Positions 7,348 through 18,262 of a stretch of 64,000 bases of DNA are shown piece after piece. The stretch's first letter is position 1. Each line of letters opens with the position of its first letter. Made by a program: the position numbers and the translations under genes. The notes below the pieces were generated by a model, which had not been told where the DNA came from, searched no databases, and was given only the letters and a program-made list of their open reading frames with translations. This DNA is from Rhizopus arrhizus (taxonomy: Eukaryota; Mucoromycota; Mucoromycetes; Mucorales; Rhizopodaceae). The stretch lies in assembly GCA_024220505.1 (NCBI GenBank), contig JAKZZE010000041.1, positions 1-64,000 on the forward strand, written 5' to 3'.

Positions 7348-10300
7348 ATGGGTCGGTTGCCTTTAAGCAAGGAGATGGTCAATCGAACACCCAACATAAA
7401 CCAAAATCCATTAATAACAATAACAATCCACAACATCAACTAAATGCCATGCTAACTGAAAAAGATCACACATATTGCAATTGCCACGAAGATCTATTTG
7501 CTGCTGTACGAAGTGAAAGGCCACCTGATGTCACGGCTGCCCCATATGCTAAAACAATAAGAACATCTAAAGGAAAGCAAACAGCCGGACCATCAGTCAA
7601 TAAAAGAGTAACGACACGCACGCATATAGAAGAAATAACGCCAACACCTGTTCAACCCAATAATGCAACTCAAATACAACAACAGGTACAACCAAGGCAA
7701 GAACTAATAGAAACAGATATACAGATGGAAGAGAAGTCAAAGCCCAAAAAGCCTAGAGCAAAAAGGTCTCCACCCGAAATCAAATACGATATTGTATCAG
7801 ATGTGCTGAACCACAAAGCCGACATAGAGATTGGCGACTTAATCGCTGTAGCACCTTCCTTAAGACGGAAGTTGGTAACTGGATGCAGACCTAAACGGGA
7901 CTCTAACAAAAATAAAACGCAACCGCAGACAATGGCGTTGATTGAAGACGAGGAATTCAACACAACTGCCGTATATTCACATATATTCCTTGGTGACAAA
8001 AAGATCAAAGCTTTAATCGACTGTGGAGCAGCTAAAACTTGTATGTCAAAAGCACTTGCGGATGCATTAAATTTAGAAATCGACGCAGCATCGGAAAGCA
8101 TTTTTACATTAGGAAATGGATCAAAACAGCCTGCACTTGGATTAATATATGATGTACCCATTGAAGTCAAAGAAGGATTAATAATACCATGTACTGTAGA
8201 AGTTTTGCCAACCTGCCCAACGCCTCTCATTATAGGAAATAACTGGCTTAGTCGTGCAAAAGCTAAGATAGATTTCAATAGTTCAACCCTCAAGGTCACG
8301 TACAAGAATAAGAAGGCAGAAATTGAGATAATATATATAAGGAAAGGCGCGCCACTACCAAAGATGCTCAGCTACCAACAGAATTATCAACATCCAGTTA
8401 GCCTTACGAACTCATCACCAGCAAAACCAATGACAGAAGAGATTGATACCTCTGAAGATGATGAGGATGAAGAAAGTGACGAAGAATCATCAGAAGACGA
8501 TAATGAAATAGACAATGATGATAGTGAAGATGAAGACGATTCTCTATTGGTCTTAGAAAATGAAGAAAAGAAAGAAGTTACTATCACCAGATTCAAGGAA
8601 ACCCATGTAATTCAAGCCTCTAGTACTGGATTAACCATACCACCTAACTCATCAATAACACTTACTTTGGAAAAACCAGAAAAAGGATCCACCGAATGGT
8701 TTTATCATTTTGATACGTTGCATCATTTACTCAAATCATCAAGTGGAATTTTCGATGCGTGTTCATCATTTATTGTAAACAAGCGAACTATAGAAATACG
8801 ATTCTTCAACCGAACCAACTCTGAGATCGTTATAAAGCCAGAAGAAGAACTAGGAATATTGGAAAAGTTCAATCTAAATGGAGATGTTATCGTATCATCA
8901 TATAACCTACGAGCCGATCTTGAAATGTGTACACTAGAGATAAGCAACAAAGAAGTTATAAATGACGATAATCAGCCTTTACTCGACTCTGGTAAACTGA
9001 ACAAAATGGAAATTGGAGATTTACCGTTAGAAATGAAAAGAAAACTGCGAACTTTACTTTGTAAATATGAGCACATATTTGACTGGAACAACGACATCAT
9101 TGGACATACCGAACTTATCAAGCACAAGATAATAATAGACAAAGATGCTATGCCTATTAGCCATAGACCATACAGAATAAGTCCAATAGAAGCAGAATAT
9201 CTTAAAAAGGAATTGGAAAAATACTGTAAATTAGGCGTCATCACCCCCTCAAATAGTCCATGGGCAGCACCAATCATTCTGGTAAAGAAGAAGAATGGAG
9301 AATATCGTATGGTGATGGACTATAGAAAATTAAACGCCATAACTAAAAAGGATGCGTACCCATTACCAAGGATTGACGATTTATTAGACGCATTAGGAAA
9401 GGCTAAAGTGTTTTCTGCTCTGGATATGCGAGCTGGCTTCCATCAAGTACCCTTAGAGGAATCAAGTAAAGAACTCACCGCTTTTACCACGAAATACGGC
9501 ACATACCACTATAATATGCTACCAATGGGTCTAGTAAACTCTCCAGCTACCTTTCAAAGATTGTGATTTATCCAAGAATAGAAAGGAACAAGAGAGGACG
9601 AGACTCGATAAAGAGGTTGCTTTATTTAATAAGAAAATGATACTCTATTTATACTTTTCATACACGGATAATATTTCATGTCATGGATTAATAATTAATG
9701 AGTATGATATAACTGATGACAAATAGATAATGGTTACGTGTTCTTCCATTGTTATCTTTGTCATCATAAGCATTTATCCATAGAATACTCGTATATGATT
9801 GACTGCGATTGACTGTGATTTAGTCCCTGGATTTAATATAATTTAACCGTGCAATTACGCAGCATCTTATTCTTAATGAAGATTTATCCGAATTAACCTG
9901 TAGTCTATCTATTGGATATATTTTACATGTAGCTTATTAATACTGTTTTCATATCGAGTTATGAATGATGGATACATCAGATTGATAGATCTATGCTTCA
10001 GGCCCTTAATCAACAAATGTCTAGTGGCTTATATAGATGATCTCAACGTATACTCAAACAACGAGCAAGAACACCTTCAACATCTTGAACTAGTATTTCA
10101 ATGCATCGAGATCGCAAATCTCAAACTCAATCCAGAAAAATGCCATTTCTTTAAAGATCATTTGAAATTCCTCGGTTATGTCGTTACTAAAGAAGGGATC
10201 CACACTGATCCAGAAAAAGTCAAAAAGATAGTTGAATACCCACGACCAACCACAACCACACAAGTCAGGTCTTTCTTAGGAATTGCTTCGTACTATCGAC

Positions 10301-10833
10301 GCTTCATAAGAGACTTTGCTGCAATAGCCAGACCGCTTCATGATCAAACAAAAACAAAGAAAAAGATTCCGTGGACCTCAACAACAACCGAATCCTTTGA
10401 AAAACTCAAACAACTATTGACCACTGCACCTGTACTAGCTAGACCAGATTTCAACAAAGAGTTCATCTTGGTGACCGATGCGTCAAAACAAGGACTAGGT
10501 TGTGTTCTAACCCAATTAGATGATGATGGTAAAGAGCATCCAATTGTATTTGCAAGTCGAGGACTCAAGCCAAATGAAACAAACTACGCCCCAACCAAAT
10601 TGGAATGTTTAGCCGTTGTTTGGGCAGTAAAGTTATTCAGGCCTTACTTACTTGGAAAGAAGTTCATGATTATTACAGACCATTCAGCGCTAACAGGATT
10701 ACTCAAAACACCAAACCCAACTGGAATTATAGCACGATGGATTGTCATATTATCCGAATACGAATTTGATATCAAATATCGACCTGGTCGAGTGAATGAA
10801 AGTGCAGACTTCTTATCAAGGCTTGGATATTAA
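7341..10833 (+). pseudogene. pol: Gypsy B pol: protease-RT-RNase H, interrupted by solo LTR F
   Basis: The -1 frame is open from 7341; the first ATG in it is 7449. An aspartic protease lies around codon 191 from that ATG, with the active-site run A-L-I-D-C-G-A-A where D-T/S-G is usual, and a later P-L-I-I-G-N-N-W-L. A strongly acidic Asp/Glu linker follows (8450-8545). RT begins near 9150 with S-P-W-A-A-P-I-I-L-V and F-S-A-L-D-M-R-A-G-F. At 9564 solo LTR F cuts the gene; after it the frame resumes at 9985 with I-D-L-C-F-R-P and reaches the A-Y-I-D-D-L catalytic box and RNase H (V-T-D-A-S-K). The ORF ends at TAA (10831-10833) after F-L-S-R-L-G-Y, as in element A. Apart from the insertion I see no lesion. 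Confidence 0.85.
9564..9979 (-). repeat. Solo LTR F inside RT of element B
   Basis: A 416-bp insert with ends TGATTTATCC and GGATACATCA, which are inverted repeats at 9 of 10 positions. It is flanked by a perfect 5-bp duplication GATTG (9559-9563 and 9980-9984). Read on the minus strand it has a TATAAATA box and then AATAAA, the usual LTR order, so the LTR points left. It belongs to a different family from LTRs A-E. Confidence 0.85.
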
Positions 10834-10936
10834 ACAACATACTAGAATATATTATCATACTATTATATACTTATTCACTACATGGAGGATGGGAGGGTAG
10901 TTGAAACATAATCTAGAAAACAATCACAAAAACATC

Positions 10937-10967
<31 letters not shown>

Positions 10968-11173
10968 AAAAGAGGAGGAGGTCGGCCCAGCAATATCATA
11001 TTCCCCAACAACACAATATTCTCAGTATTACAAATTTAGCAATTTCACAATATACACTGGAATCACAGCATACATCAAACCTGAAACAAAAACTCAAATC
11101 GAAAAATTTCGGATATTAACTTTGGAAATACCCATCTCACAAAAACAAACATCGTACTACTTTATTCACCAAA
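10834..11173 (+). other. RNase H-integrase spacer of element B
   Basis: A 340-bp stretch with no conserved protein. It contains GGAGGATGGGAGGG (about 10884-10897), TAGTTGAAAC as in element A, and a ~27-base A-run (10938-10964). The spacer differs from that of A in length and in the order of A-run and G-block, so only the purine block and its flank appear conserved. Confidence 0.5.
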
Positions 11174-14152
11174 ATGGAACAAGGACAAATAAACATACTG
11201 AAACAATATTTACAAGACTTGAAACTTCCCGAAGACATTACAATGAAACAAGCCAAATATTTACAGAAAGAAGCGTCCAAGTTCACAATCTATCGAGATA
11301 CATTGTATAGATACAATACAGAAAATGGTATCATACGGAAGGTTTTAAACAAAAAAGAAGCAGAAGAAATCATGTATTCTTTTCATCAACACCCACTTGG
11401 AGAACATTTAGCATATAATAATACCCTACACAAGATAGCGTCACGTTATTACTGGGATAATATGACTAAAGATATCATGGAATATGTGACGAAGTGCCAT
11501 AGATGCCAGAAGTATGGAAAGAAATTACTGAACGAAGAGCTGTATCCAGTAGCAGTATCCACAAAACCGTTTGATCGAATAGCCTTAGATATTAAGCACG
11601 TCCAAGCGTCAAGGACTGGATACCGATACATTATTGCAGCAATTGACTACCTTACGAAATACAGTAGCGGACAAAACTGGTGCACAAAAATTAAAATCAA
11701 CATTGTATCTCCGCCATATGTCTGCGACTTTTGTGGTATATACCATCTGAAAGACAGTCTAAAATATACATTACGTTATGTAAACCGGAACTGTGCCGGA
11801 CATCCCTCAGGCATAAGGTCATTTTTAGTGATTTTTTGCATATTTCAATTTTCGCCAAAAATGTAGTGCTTGTCTAGCCTTCTTTCAATTTTCCCCAAAT
11901 CTCTCCCGTTTGCTTTCAGATTTCACAGCAGATTAGTAAATTCTAGTAGCTCATAAAAAATATATAAAACTGTACTTATTTTGTATTTCCCATTGAGCCC
12001 CCCCTTTTGTTTTTACCCTATTCACTATAACAAAGTACTAGCCTTATATGTTTAAGAAAATAAGCAACTGTAAAAACGAAACTCTGAGATCTCGAATACA
12101 CTTAGTTCGTACGACAACAGATATTTCTAGAATAACAAGAATCTCTAAATGGACAATCAACAGGAGAAAGGGGGAAGAAAGAAACTTAATGTCTTGTGAT
12201 CATGAAGGTATTCCGCTATTAGCCTGAAAAGTTATTAGTTCAGTCATCAACCTAGAGCTTGGACAAGGTCCGCTACACACAGTTTCTGATGCTCAGCACA
12301 TTTTGAGGACCTTAAGATACAGTGTTAGCAGACTGTCAGTCTAAAGGCACAGTAGGAAGCTAGATTTTGAGTCTGGAAGTAAGGAATCGAAGAATTTCAT
12401 CAGCTGTATAAGTCGGAAAAAGCGATGAATGTGGTATCACGACAAGCCATTGTATACTATAGAGGGCTGGAAGTCTGCTATCTTTAGAAATGAAACAAAT
12501 ATGAACATTATGGATGCAGATAGTATACACTAATATTGAAAGCAAGTCAAGCAACCTTAGCGATTTTTTCACGGTGATCAAACAATGAAGCATGCTGGCT
12601 GCTCCGTTATGTTTTAAGGCTGTATTAGATATTGAGGACCAGAATATGTGTGTCAGGTATACGATGGTATAATGAACTCATAAATATACACATATATTTC
12701 GCTTACTTCATACCACAAAAGCCTAGCGTATAGTGGTCTAAAACGTCGTAATCTCTCGTTTCAGTATGACAATGACACAAGGCACAAGTCGACGCATGTC
12801 ACAAACTCAATATTTGATAACAGCGCTTCTGTGCTACAAGTTTAGCCGCCACTAATCCCGGCCTAAGTCCGCTTAAGCATGCCAGGTGGCAATTGATGGC
12901 AAAGGTATGATGATACGACACTAGATCAAAAAGGGTCGATGATCTTTGGAAAAGAATAGTTAAAGAGCCGGGTTCTTTTACTGAAAATGATATACACGCA
13001 TATTATTAGCATATGCAAAGAAGAACATCCGATGATATCAAGAGATGAGATGATTATATAAATTCTAAGGTCTTAGCCACTTTTGCGGTTTTTAGAAAAT
13101 ATAAAATTTTATAAATTTAAAGCACGCTTATCGCTCAGTTTTAACAATGTCATGCTTAGAACATACATAAATTACAATGACTAGTATATCCTCCTTCTAG
13201 TACAGTTTCATGACTATTGCAACTACCATGAGCAGGTAATGGTAGTTAAAAGCTGAAAAAAAGTTTTGTGCACCAGTTTTGTCCGCTACTGTATGTAGAA
13301 GCGAGACCCATACGCTTTCAAACCGCCTCTGAAATATCTCTATTTTTGTACGAAGAGATCATATGTAGACATGGATGTCCCACTATTATAGTTTCCGATA
13401 ATGGCAAGCCGTTCCTTAGCAAACTGTTACAGGAAGTGTGCAAAACATATACAATTATTCACAAGACGACTACACCTTACAACCCACAAAGTAACGGGTT
13501 AATAGAACGATTCAACAGAACATTAGGACAAATATTACAGAAACGAAGCAAAGAAGAAAAAGAAGACTGGGATGCGTATCTACCAGCAGCACTCTTTGCT
13601 TATCGAACAATTAAACAAGCATCAACTCAGCAAACACCCTTTTTCTTATTATACGGCTATGAACCGAAGACACCATTTGATTTAGATCATCACATTTACG
13701 AACGAAATTCACCCAAATTTGACGCCATACTCAAACATAGGACAATCCACCAAATATATAATCTCAACCAGATAAGAGAAACAGCAGTACAAAATATCAA
13801 CAGAGCGCAAGAAACTCAAAGGAAGCAAATCGAAAACAAGATATTGGATGAGCGTAAAGAACTCAAACCACCGTTCAGACTAGGAGATTTAGTTTTCATT
13901 TACAGAGATTACTTGTCCACATCTTGGTCGGCAAAGTTACAAGATAAATGGGAAGGGCCTTATGTCGTACAACACATATTAGGCAAAGGCACGTATCATA
14001 TCAAAAGTATGAATCCAGAAGATACCAAATTAAGAAGGGTACACGGAAACAGAATGAAACCTTACCTGCTTCCCAAGGTACAATGGTGCCAAGAAAACCA
14101 ACGACAAATCATTACAAACCTGGATGATGAAACATTTGAACTCCTTCAGTAA
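11174..14152 (+). pseudogene. Gypsy B integrase, separate ORF, interrupted by Tc1-III
   Basis: The integrase of element B starts at ATG 11174 (M-E-Q-G-Q-I-N-I-L-K-Q-Y-L), the same start as in element A. The H-H-C-C zinc domain (H-Q-H-P-L-G-E-H, C-H-R-C) and the first catalytic region (L-D-I-K-H-V) lie before 11661. A Tc1-III copy is inserted at the TA 11660-11661. After it the frame resumes at 13294 with V-E-A-R-P-I-R-F and supplies the second and third catalytic residues (V-S-D-N-G-K-P-F and N-G-L-I-E-R-F-N-R) and D-K-W-E-G-P-Y in the C-terminal domain. The stop is at 14150-14152. Apart from the insertion no break is visible. Confidence 0.85.
11662..13291 (+). mobile_element. Tc1-III copy a, decayed, inside integrase of element B
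   Basis: A 1630-bp element with ends CAGTAGCGGACAAAACTGG and its inverse, flanked by TA (11660-11661 and 13292-13293). It aligns along its length with Tc1-III copy b (18265-26314). Its transposase (about 12040-13070) carries many stops and substitutions in every frame, so it is dead. Differences from copy b are mixed in type, with many G-to-A changes but no clean one-direction pattern. Confidence 0.85.
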
Positions 14153-14292
14153 GATGAAGCAACTACAAAGATTATAATCACAAGAACGCATAACATCCAC
14201 ACCAAAACAATATTAAACAAAAACCAAACCAAAACTATAAATATCGAACAAATTATTCACAAATCCTCAAAGAAAAAAAAATTTTTTTTACA

Positions 14293-15030
14293 ATGGCTAT
14301 CCAAAACAACACTGGAAATGACTCTTTTTCAGTGAACGTTGAAACTTACCTATTGCAGCTCTACTTGCAACAGGGTTATGATGTTGCCATGGTTGCAGCT
14401 AATGACTTCTTGCGACAATGGGAATCCTGTGATGTTGGCCCTCAAAATCCTGTATATGAGATCGAAGGAGAATCAGTTACCCGTGAGGAATACGCTAAAT
14501 ATCTCATGGAAGATATAGTTTCCTTAGACAAGCTCATAAATGAACAAGTTACTTATAATAATGGTGCCAATTGTGTTATTCAGAATGGAAATGCAACGAA
14601 CGAACAATGTGACTGGGAGGAACAAGATAATCAAGAGATCTTGGTTCAACTTGAAAACCTTATTCGGCATCAATATGAACAATATGTTCACGCATTACAA
14701 GAAATTGAACGTCTAGAAGAATTAAGAGACTCCTTGTGTGATCTTTTTGCCACTAATGTCTGTCACTGGGCTCATTTTCGTTTGAACCAGCCTAAGCCAA
14801 ACGCGCAAGATGTTGGATTGTACTTAGCAGCTAAGCAAACTCTCTTGAAGACTTTTGTACCTGGCTATAGCTTTTATCGCGCTCTGTCCATCAAAGTAAA
14901 GCAAGTCGACTCCTGGACAAGAATCGAGGACGATTCTTCTACTGGTACGGGCATCTGTAACCAAGAAGAAAGTAACAATGTAACACCCGATCAAGCCGAA
15001 AATTTTCAAAATAGCGACTTTAGTCGCTAG
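14293..15030 (+). CDS. Gypsy B ORF4, conserved protein of unknown function
   Basis: A 245-codon ORF 140 bp after integrase. It is homologous to ORF4 of element A but strongly diverged. Residues ~151-211 align with A residues ~191-250 and share W-x-H, P-x-P-N, V-x-x-Y-x-x-A-K, L-K-x-x-x-P, Y-x-x-L and D-x-W-x-x-I; an N-terminal match is L-Q-Q-G-Y-D. The middle is acidic with heptad-like Leu/Glu spacing (E-I-E-R-L-E-E-L). No signal peptide, membrane span or zinc motif is visible. The last ~25 codons are inside the 3' LTR, as in A. Survival of an open frame in two divergent elements argues that the protein has been selected. I do not assign a function. Confidence 0.7.
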   Translation: MAIQNNTGNDSFSVNVETYLLQLYLQQGYDVAMVAANDFLRQWESCDVGPQNPVYEIEGESVTREEYAKYLMEDIVSLDKLINEQVTYNNGANCVIQNGNATNEQCDWEEQDNQEILVQLENLIRHQYEQYVHALQEIERLEELRDSLCDLFATNVCHWAHFRLNQPKPNAQDVGLYLAAKQTLLKTFVPGYSFYRALSIKVKQVDSWTRIEDDSSTGTGICNQEESNNVTPDQAENFQNSDFSR

Positions 15031-15370
15031 ATCGAAAATTGTCGGTCAAATGAAAACTTTCATTTTTGTGAAAAAGGTCAAAAGCACAAACAAAGAAACA
15101 ATATAAATACCTTCTCTTGTTGAAGTCAATTCAATTCAGTTTTTTTTTGAATAAAGAACTCAAGTTCAATTCTTTTTATCTTTTCATTTACACAAACAGG
15201 CAATCTTTAGTTATAAAAGTCCCTGTTCCCTTTATTTTTATCTTTATCTTTTATCTTATATTTGATCTTACTTAAAAGATCTGGTGGTCACATCAAGCAA
15301 CTAAACTTGTAAAAACTCAAGAAAACTCTCTTTATTAATAACAACCTTTACTACTCCAAGAAAAATAACA
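14956..15370 (+). repeat. 3' LTR of gypsy element B
   Basis: A 415-bp LTR, TGTAACCAAGAAG...AAAAATAACA. Its last 270 bp match the split 5' LTR. The TATA box ATATAAATA is at 15101-15109, AATAAA is near 15150, and the box GATCTGGTGGTCAC is at 15278-15291, about 80 bp before the LTR end. It overlaps the end of ORF4. Confidence 0.85.
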
Positions 15371-15378
15371 GTAGGCAG

Positions 15379-16475
15379 TGTAGCACAAATGATGAAATTT
15401 TGGATCCTGAGAACAATGATGATCACAAGAACCAATTTTGATGTCCAGCAACATTGATGTCCAGCGACATTGTAACAAACAGGAATGAAACGTCGGAATT
15501 TAAATCGTTGCAGTTTATAACGAACGCCTTGCAGTTTACAACAACCACCTTACACTATACAACAACCGCCTCTTATGTTATAACAACCATTCAAAATACC
15601 AAAAACAGAACAAAATCATAAAACCCAAAAACATATAAATAACCTCACATAATAATCTCAAAAAATAGGACTTCACTTCTAACTTCTAACTTCACTTCTA
15701 ACTTCCTAACTTCTCTCTTATTTTATTTTTACTTTTTCTTTTTATCAAATAAATATTCTTTTAAAGAGGCAAACTATCTCTTATTTTATTTAACATCAAG
15801 AACAAGAAGTCCCTTGAAGCTATTATACTTCATTGTAAATCCCCTTTTTTATTTTACTTTATCTTTTTATTTTTATTCTACCTTAACTAAAACAGTTTGA
15901 TCTACTTTATAAGATCTGGTGGTCACTATAACAAGCGAATCAAGCCAATCCAACTCATATAAAAGCAATTATTATACCAATTACAACTTAAATCTGTTTA
16001 TTTAAACCTCAACTCAACACACTCAAGCGAACTAGTAAAAATTTATTACACCACACCTTTTTTTATATAAATAAGATGAATATTTTTAACCAAAATACAG
16101 ACATCCAATTTGAATCCAATTCACATTCAATAAACAAAATCTTCTTGCGCTTAAAAGCAATTGTTTCTTATTGGGTCACAAACACCTTTTCTTTTCTTTT
16201 TATTTTTACTTATTCTTTCTGATCTGATACCTGAATTATCACGAATCAAGAAAGATCCCTTTTATTTTTATCTTTTATTAAACAATCTTACTCCTAACCT
16301 TATTGATCTATAAAGATCTGGTGGTCACTACTTAAAACCAAATTACTATATCAAAAGAACTGTTAAACGTTCAATCAAGTTAATCAAACTCAAGTCATTC
16401 AAGGCTTCAAACTTCAAATTAAACAAATCTACAACACTTTAACACAATCCAAATCCCAAGTACTAACAAGTTACA
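15379..16475 (+). repeat. Solo LTR E, interrupted by solo LTR D
   Basis: It starts TGTAGCACAAATG and ends ...CAAGTTACA, flanked by GCAG on both sides (15375-15378 and 16476-16479). The right part (16051-16475) has a TATA box (about 16064) and the TGGTGGTCACTA box (16319-16330). LTR D lies inside it. Without D it would be about 517 bp. Confidence 0.65.
15471..16050 (+). repeat. Solo LTR D (right copy)
   Basis: It probably starts TGTAACAAACAGG (the start motif of this LTR group) and certainly ends ...TTATTACA, because the left copy ends at the same base before unrelated sequence. Positions 15552-16050 match 4837-5335. I could not find a target-site duplication, so the 5' boundary is tentative. 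Confidence 0.65.
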
Positions 16476-16479
16476 GCAG

Positions 16480-16601
16480 TAAAGAGGTTACACGAAGCAA
16501 AAGTGAAAGAAGTCGAAAAGTGAAAAAAGTCAAAAAGTGAAAAAGGTCAAAAAAAAAATGAAAAAAGTCAAAAAAAAAAAAAAAATTATTATTATTATAT
16601 A
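16480..16601. other. A-rich low-complexity tract
   Basis: Repeats of GTGAAAAAAGTCAAAA type run into an A-run and then (ATT)n. No coding potential is visible. It forms the left flank of Tc1-II. Confidence 0.6.
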
Positions 16602-16603
16602 TA

Positions 16604-18262
16604 CAGTAGGTGGAAAAATGGTCCGGATGTTTTTAAATTATTCACAAATATCGCTTTAGCTTTACCAAATCTCAGTCAAATTGAACGAAACAAACATTAT
16701 TTTGAAGAGAAAACATTACTTTATTTTTAGTAAGAATATGATACGTCGCACAAAAGTTCAAAGGGAGATACAAAAGATCAAATATTTCAGCAACATCCGG
16801 ACCATTTTTCAGGGTGCCCTATAGAACTTTAATTACCCAGATTATTCAATGCTGTTGACTCAGAAGCCGTCACTTTTGTCTCAGATGATTAATAATACAT
16901 TGGTTTCGTATTAATAATAAAAAAAAAATACAAATATCTACTTTTTTTTGCTGATTTAGCACGTCTTCTTCTTGTTTCGTTATTATTGCTGTTTTATACA
17001 AATATGGTTCGCTCTTTGCCTTTGGATGTACAAGATAATAACAAGCCTTTACTCAAATCTGGTCATTCTTGCTCATCCATCATAAAACGAGTGCCTGGAG
17101 TCAAGAAAAGCACCATCAGCGACTATAAGCGAAGGCGGTTTCTTAATATGGGGCCCCTTAAATCAGGCCGCAAGTCCGAAATTACTGCTACAACCAAGTC
17201 CTACATCAGACGGTCAGTCATAACAGGTAAATTAAAGACGGGGAAGGATGTACAACGATATTTATGTGACGTTGGATGCGCAATTGGCTACTCTGCTTGC
17301 TTAAAACTTTTAAAATCGATGGGATTCCAGGCCTGTATTAAGAAGCGCAAGCCGTTTTTAAAGGCTATTCATATGAAAAAGCGACTTGCATGGGCCAACG
17401 CCCACAAGGATTGGACAAAAGATGATTGGCGTCGTATGGTATTCTCTGACGAGACTAAGGTGAACGTTTGGGGATCAGACGGTGTGAAATACTACTGGAA
17501 GAGAGTAGATGATAAGCTTCGATTCCACCATCTTAACTTAACAGTAAAAGGAGGTGGAGGCAGCGTTATGATGTAGGGCTGTATTATATACAATGATCCT
17601 AGGTATGCTTGTCGTATCTATGATGGAACAATGGAGAAAGAGGATTATGTACATACATTGGACACAACGCTAATGGACACCCTAAATTGCTACAATTATG
17701 ACCCTAAAAACATCTACTTCCAGCAGGATAACGATCCGAAACTTACGTCGAAGGTCGCAAAAGCTTGGTTTGAAGAAAACAACTTCGACAACAAGTCTAT
17801 TTACAGTTGGCCAACTCAGAGCCCTGATCTAAACCATATTGAACACATTTGGCATCACCTGAGGCTAAGGTTAAGTGCGTAGGAAACCAGAGCTAAAGGC
17901 GTACATGAACTATGGGATCGAATCGAAGAACAATGGGCGATATTTACAAAGGATAATTGTAGAAAGTATATAGACAGTATGCCGGATAGAATCAAAGTTG
18001 TTATTCAAGCAAAAGGGGGATATACGGACTACTAGCAGATATTATGGAGCACCCTGAAAAATGGTCCGGATGTTGCTGAAATATTTGATCTTTTGTATCT
18101 CCCTTTGAACTTTTGTGCGACATATCATATTCTTACTAAAAATAAAGTAATGTTTTCTCTTCAAAATAATGTTTGTTTTGTTCAATTTGATTGAGATTTG
18201 GTAAAGCTAAAGCGATATTTGTGAATAATTTAAAAACATCCGGACCATTTTTCCACCTACTG
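16604..18262 (+). mobile_element. Tc1-II element with 214-bp terminal inverted repeats
   Basis: A 1659-bp Tc1/mariner element. The terminal inverted repeats are long (16604-16817 and 18049-18262). Each repeat is itself bounded by AAAATGGTCCGGATGTT at the outer side and its inverse at the inner side. Ends are CAGTAGGTGG; the flanking TA is at 16602-16603 on the left and 18263-18264 on the right. The right TA is also the left flank of Tc1-III copy b. Confidence 0.9.
17004..18035 (+). pseudogene. Tc1-II transposase with two nonsense codons
   Basis: A DDE transposase that would excise and reinsert Tc1-II. From ATG 17004 one frame runs 343 codons to the natural stop at 18033-18035, with in-frame TAG codons at 17574-17576 (where the family has Trp in M-W/L-W-G) and 17880-17882. 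An N-terminal helix-turn-helix region (V-K-K-S-T-I-S-D-Y) is followed by the catalytic segments F-S-D-E-T-K-V-N-V-W-G, Q-Q-D-N-D-P-K and S-P-D-L-N-H-I-E-H-I-W. Both stops can arise from TGG by single changes or from similar codons. Otherwise the gene is full length, so it died recently. Confidence 0.85.

Larger units (their letters stand above)
5336..15370 (+). mobile_element. Ty3/gypsy retrotransposon B with three later insertions
   Basis: Order of parts: 5' LTR, primer-binding site, gag, -1 slippery site, protease-RT-RNase H, G-rich spacer, separate integrase, ORF4, 3' LTR. Insertions within it are solo LTR C (5' LTR), solo LTR F (RT) and a Tc1-III copy (integrase); LTR D and element A also lie in its 5' LTR. 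With the insertions ignored, the reading frames I checked are continuous, so B was probably intact when it was hit. Confidence 0.85.

Noticed and set aside
8387..8596. Minus-strand serine-rich ORF
   Set aside because: It is the reverse reading of the acidic linker in pol.
11662..13291. RIP-type mutation in Tc1-III copy a
   Set aside because: Compared with copy b the changes are mixed; C-to-T/G-to-A changes are common but not exclusive, and RIP is not established in this group.
4837..16050. The two LTR D copies as the LTR pair of gypsy element B
   Set aside because: The left copy is not followed by a primer-binding site, and B has its own LTR pair ending at 6172 and 15370, next to the primer site and overlapping ORF4.
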